The notes beneath the pieces were generated by a model. It was given only the letters and a program-made list of their open reading frames with translations, was not told the origin of the DNA and did not search any database. Of a stretch of DNA of 64,000 nt, positions 61,824 to 64,000 are shown in pieces. Each line of letters starts with the position of its first letter. Positions within the stretch are counted from its first letter, which is position 1. A program made the translations under genes and the position numbers. The stretch spans positions 4,067,501 to 4,131,500 of the forward strand of contig NC_092616.1 of NCBI RefSeq assembly GCF_047663525.1. The letters are read 5' to 3'. Origin of the DNA: Anas platyrhynchos. Taxonomy: Eukaryota > Chordata > Aves > Anseriformes > Anatidae.

Positions 61824-64000
61824 ATGGCAAGGCCGGAGGATAAGGCAATGGCCCAGCTGAAGTGCATCTACACCAATGCACGCAGCATGGGTAACAAACA
61901 GGAGGAGCTGGAAGCCATCGTGCAGCGGGCAGGCTACGACTTGGTTGCCATCACGGAAACGTGGTGGGACCAGTCCCACGACTGGAGTGCTGCGATGCCT
62001 GGCTATAGGCTCTTCAGAAGGGACAGGCAGCACAGAAGGGGTGGCGGTGTGGCTCTCTATATTAGAGAGTCTTTCGATGTTGTAGAACTCGAGGCTAGGA
62101 ATGACAAGATCGAGTCCCTTTGGGTTAGGATCGGCAGGGACAACAAGGCTAGTGTCCTGGTCGGGGTCTGCTATAGACCGCCGAACCAGGATGAGGAGAC
62201 GGATGAGGAGTTCTACAGGCAGCTGACAGAAGTTGCGAAATCGTCGGCGCTTGTACTCGTGGGGGACTTCAACTTCCCTGACATATCCTGGAAGCACAAC
62301 ACAGCCCAGAGGAAGCAGTCTAGGAGGTTTCTGGAGAGCGTGGAAGATAGCTTCCTGACGCAGCTGGTTAGTGAACCTACCAGGGGTGGTGCCCTGCTAG
62401 ACCTTCTCTTCACAAACAGAGAAGGACTGGTGGAGGATGTGATTGTCGGGAACAGTCTTGGGCAGAGTGACCACGAAATGGTGGAGTTCACTATTCTTGG
62501 CGGGGCCAGGAAGGGAACCAGTAAAACCACTGTATTGGACTTCCGGAGGGCTGACTTTGGGCTGCTCAGGACACTGGTTGGTGGAGTCCCATGGGAGGCG
62601 GTTCTGAAGGGCAGAGGGGTCCAGAAAGGCTGGGCGCTCTTTAAGAGGCAAATCCTAATGGCGCAGGAGCGGTCTATTCCCATGCGCCCAAAGATGAGCC
62701 AGCGGGGAAGAAGACCAGCCTGGCTCAACAGAGAATTTTGGCTTGAGCTAAGGAGAAAAAAGAGGGTTTATAATCTTTGGAAAATTGGGCAGGCCACTAA
62801 GGAGGACTATAAGGATGTAGCGAGGCTGTGCAGGGACAAGATTAGGAAGGCCAAAGCTCATCTGGAGCTCAATCTGGCTACTGCTGTTAAAGATAACAAA
62901 AAACGCTTTTATAAATACATCAACACCAAAAGGAGGACTAGGGAGAATCTCCATCCTTTACTGGATGCGGGGGGAAACTTAGTTACAAGAGATGAGGAAA
63001 AGGCGGAGGTGCTTAATGCCTTCTTTGCCTCAGTCTTTAGCGGCAAAACCGGTTGCTCTCTGGATACCCAGTACCCAGAACTGGTGGAAGGGGACGGGGA
63101 GCAGGATGTGGCCCTCACCATCCACGAAGAACTGGTTGGTGACCTGCTACGGCACTTGGATGTGCACAAATCGATGGGGCCGGATGGGATCCACCCGAGG
63201 GTACTGAGAGAACTGGCAGAGGAGCTGGCCAAGCCCCTATCCATCATTTATCAGCAGTCCTGGCTATCGGGGGAGGTCCCAGCTGACTGGCGACTAGCAA
63301 ATGTGACGCCCATCTACAAGAAGGGCTGGAGGGCAGACCCGGGGAACTACAGGCCGGTCAGTTTGACCTCAGTACCAGAGAAGCTCATGGAGCAGATCCT
63401 CTTGGGAGTCATCATGCGGCACTTGAAGGGCAAGCAGGCGATCAGGCCCAGCCAGCATGGGTTTATGGAAGGCAGGTCCTGCTTGACGAACCTGATCTCC
63501 TTCTACGACAAAGTGACGCGCTGGGTGGACGAGGGAAAGGCTGTGGATGTGGTCTACCTTGACTTCAGCAAGGCTTTTGACACCGTCTCCCACAGCATTC
63601 TCCTCAAGAAACTGGCTGCTCTTGGCTTGGACTGGCGCACACTTCGTTGGGTTAGAAACTGGCTGGATAGCCGGGCCCAAAGAGTTGTGGTAAATGGAGC
63701 CAAGTCCAGTTGGAGGCCAGTCACTAGTGGCGTCCCCCAGGGCTCGGTGCTGGGGCCGGTCCTCTTTAACATCTTCATCAATGATCTGGACGAGGGCATT
63801 GAGTGCACCCTCAGTAAGTTTGCAGATGACACCAAGCTAGGTGCGTGTGTCGATCTGCTCGAGGGTAGGAAGGCTCTGCAGGAGGATCTGGATAGGCTGC
63901 ACCGATGGGCTGAGGTCAACTGTATGAAGTTCAACAAGGCCAAGTGCCGGGTCCTGCACCTGGGGCGCAATAACCCCAAGCAGAACTACAGGCTGGGAGA
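61824..64000 (+). CDS. CR1 ORF2 endonuclease-reverse transcriptase (3' end outside window)
   Basis: 725 codons read without a stop from ATG 61824 to the window end. Endonuclease: [47 protein letters not shown] and [10 protein letters not shown]. Linker [40 protein letters not shown] (motif A), [17 protein letters not shown] (motif B) and FADDTK (motif C, 63819-63830). The start lies 56 bp after ORF1 in another frame. This enzyme nicks the target and copies CR1 RNA. One probable change from the other copies is [10 protein letters not shown] where they read TSVPGKLMEQ. Confidence 0.94.
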   Translation, partial: MARPEDKAMAQLKCIYTNARSMGNKQEELEAIVQRAGYDLVAITETWWDQSHDWSAAMPGYRLFRRDRQHRRGGGVALYIRESFDVVELEARNDKIESLWVRIGRDNKASVLVGVCYRPPNQDEETDEEFYRQLTEVAKSSALVLVGDFNFPDISWKHNTAQRKQSRRFLESVEDSFLTQLVSEPTRGGALLDLLFTNREGLVEDVIVGNSLGQSDHEMVEFTILGGARKGTSKTTVLDFRRADFGLLRTLVGGVPWEAVLKGRGVQKGWALFKRQILMAQERSIPMRPKMSQRGRRPAWLNREFWLELRRKKRVYNLWKIGQATKEDYKDVARLCRDKIRKAKAHLELNLATAVKDNKKRFYKYINTKRRTRENLHPLLDAGGNLVTRDEEKAEVLNAFFASVFSGKTGCSLDTQYPELVEGDGEQDVALTIHEELVGDLLRHLDVHKSMGPDGIHPRVLRELAEELAKPLSIIYQQSWLSGEVPADWRLANVTPIYKKGWRADPGNYRPVSLTSVPEKLMEQILLGVIMRHLKGKQAIRPSQHGFMEGRSCLTNLISFYDKVTRWVDEGKAVDVVYLDFSKAFDTVSHSILLKKLAALGLDWRTLRWVRNWLDSRAQRVVVNGAKSSWRPVTSGVPQGSVLGPVLFNIFINDLDEGIECTLSKFADDTKLGACVDLLEGRKALQEDLDRLHRWAEVNCMKFNKAKCRVLHLGRNNPKQNYRLG

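Larger units (their letters stand above)
60341..64000 (+). mobile_element. CR1 LINE, apparently full-length and intact, runs off the window
   Basis: CpG-rich 5' UTR (about 60341-60681), intact ORF1 (60682-61767), 56-bp spacer, and ORF2 open from 61824 to the last base. CR1 copies are normally heavily 5'-truncated, so an element with UTR and both frames intact is a candidate source element. The 12-15-kb, 15.3-16.2-kb and 46-47-kb copies share its subfamily wording. Confidence 0.93.

Overview
The window is eukaryotic and almost certainly avian. It holds a cluster of intronless olfactory receptor (OR) coding exons of the OR14-like type that expanded in birds (the gamma-c group), embedded in dense CR1 LINEs and avian LTR retroelements. 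No bacterial genes, CRISPR arrays, rRNA or tRNA genes were seen. The species cannot be fixed from the sequence alone.

OR genes, left to right: a 5' partial on the minus strand (1-356); a pseudogene broken at both ends (8502-9328, minus); a pseudogene with one nonsense codon (19629-20588, minus); a gene whose reading frame is complete except for an endogenous retrovirus inserted into it (25527-25807 plus 33310-33988, plus strand); an intact gene of a different OR family (36127-37095, minus); an intact OR14-like gene (51870-52829, plus); an OR fragment split by a solo LTR (54228-54861, plus); and an intact OR14-like gene (57689-58648, minus). Paralogues share upstream blocks, a splice acceptor exactly 27 nt before the ATG in three genes, and 3' flanks that carry an old LTR. 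The cluster therefore grew by segmental duplication, both direct (6.4-9.3 kb against 17.6-20.5 kb; 22.4-25.5 kb against 49.1-51.8 kb) and inverted (21.0-22.7 kb against 43.0-44.7 kb).

Retroelements: the centrepiece is a 7,497-bp provirus (25808-33304) with two 594-bp LTRs that differ at only four positions. It has a 5-bp target duplication (gcagg), a tRNA-Lys-type primer binding site, a long gag-like ORF, and a pro-RT-RNaseH-IN ORF in the same frame after a single UAG. There is no env. Older relatives lie at 3.1-3.8, 21.0-21.6, 34.5-35.4, 44.2-45.3 and 54.3-54.8 kb. A second LTR family, recognisable by its start near 41072, occurs at least eight times. About a dozen CR1 copies are present. 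The one running off the right edge (from about 60.3 kb) has an intact ORF1 and an ORF2 open to the window end, and looks like a young full-length element.

Nothing here amounts to a new multi-gene system. The observations most worth following are the recently retrovirus-split OR gene (possibly still polymorphic), the unusual membrane-like, repeat-rich gag of the env-less provirus, a 28-bp perfect hairpin at 24.4 kb, a near-perfect palindrome at the 5' edge of the young CR1, and the 20-kb-separated inverted duplication.
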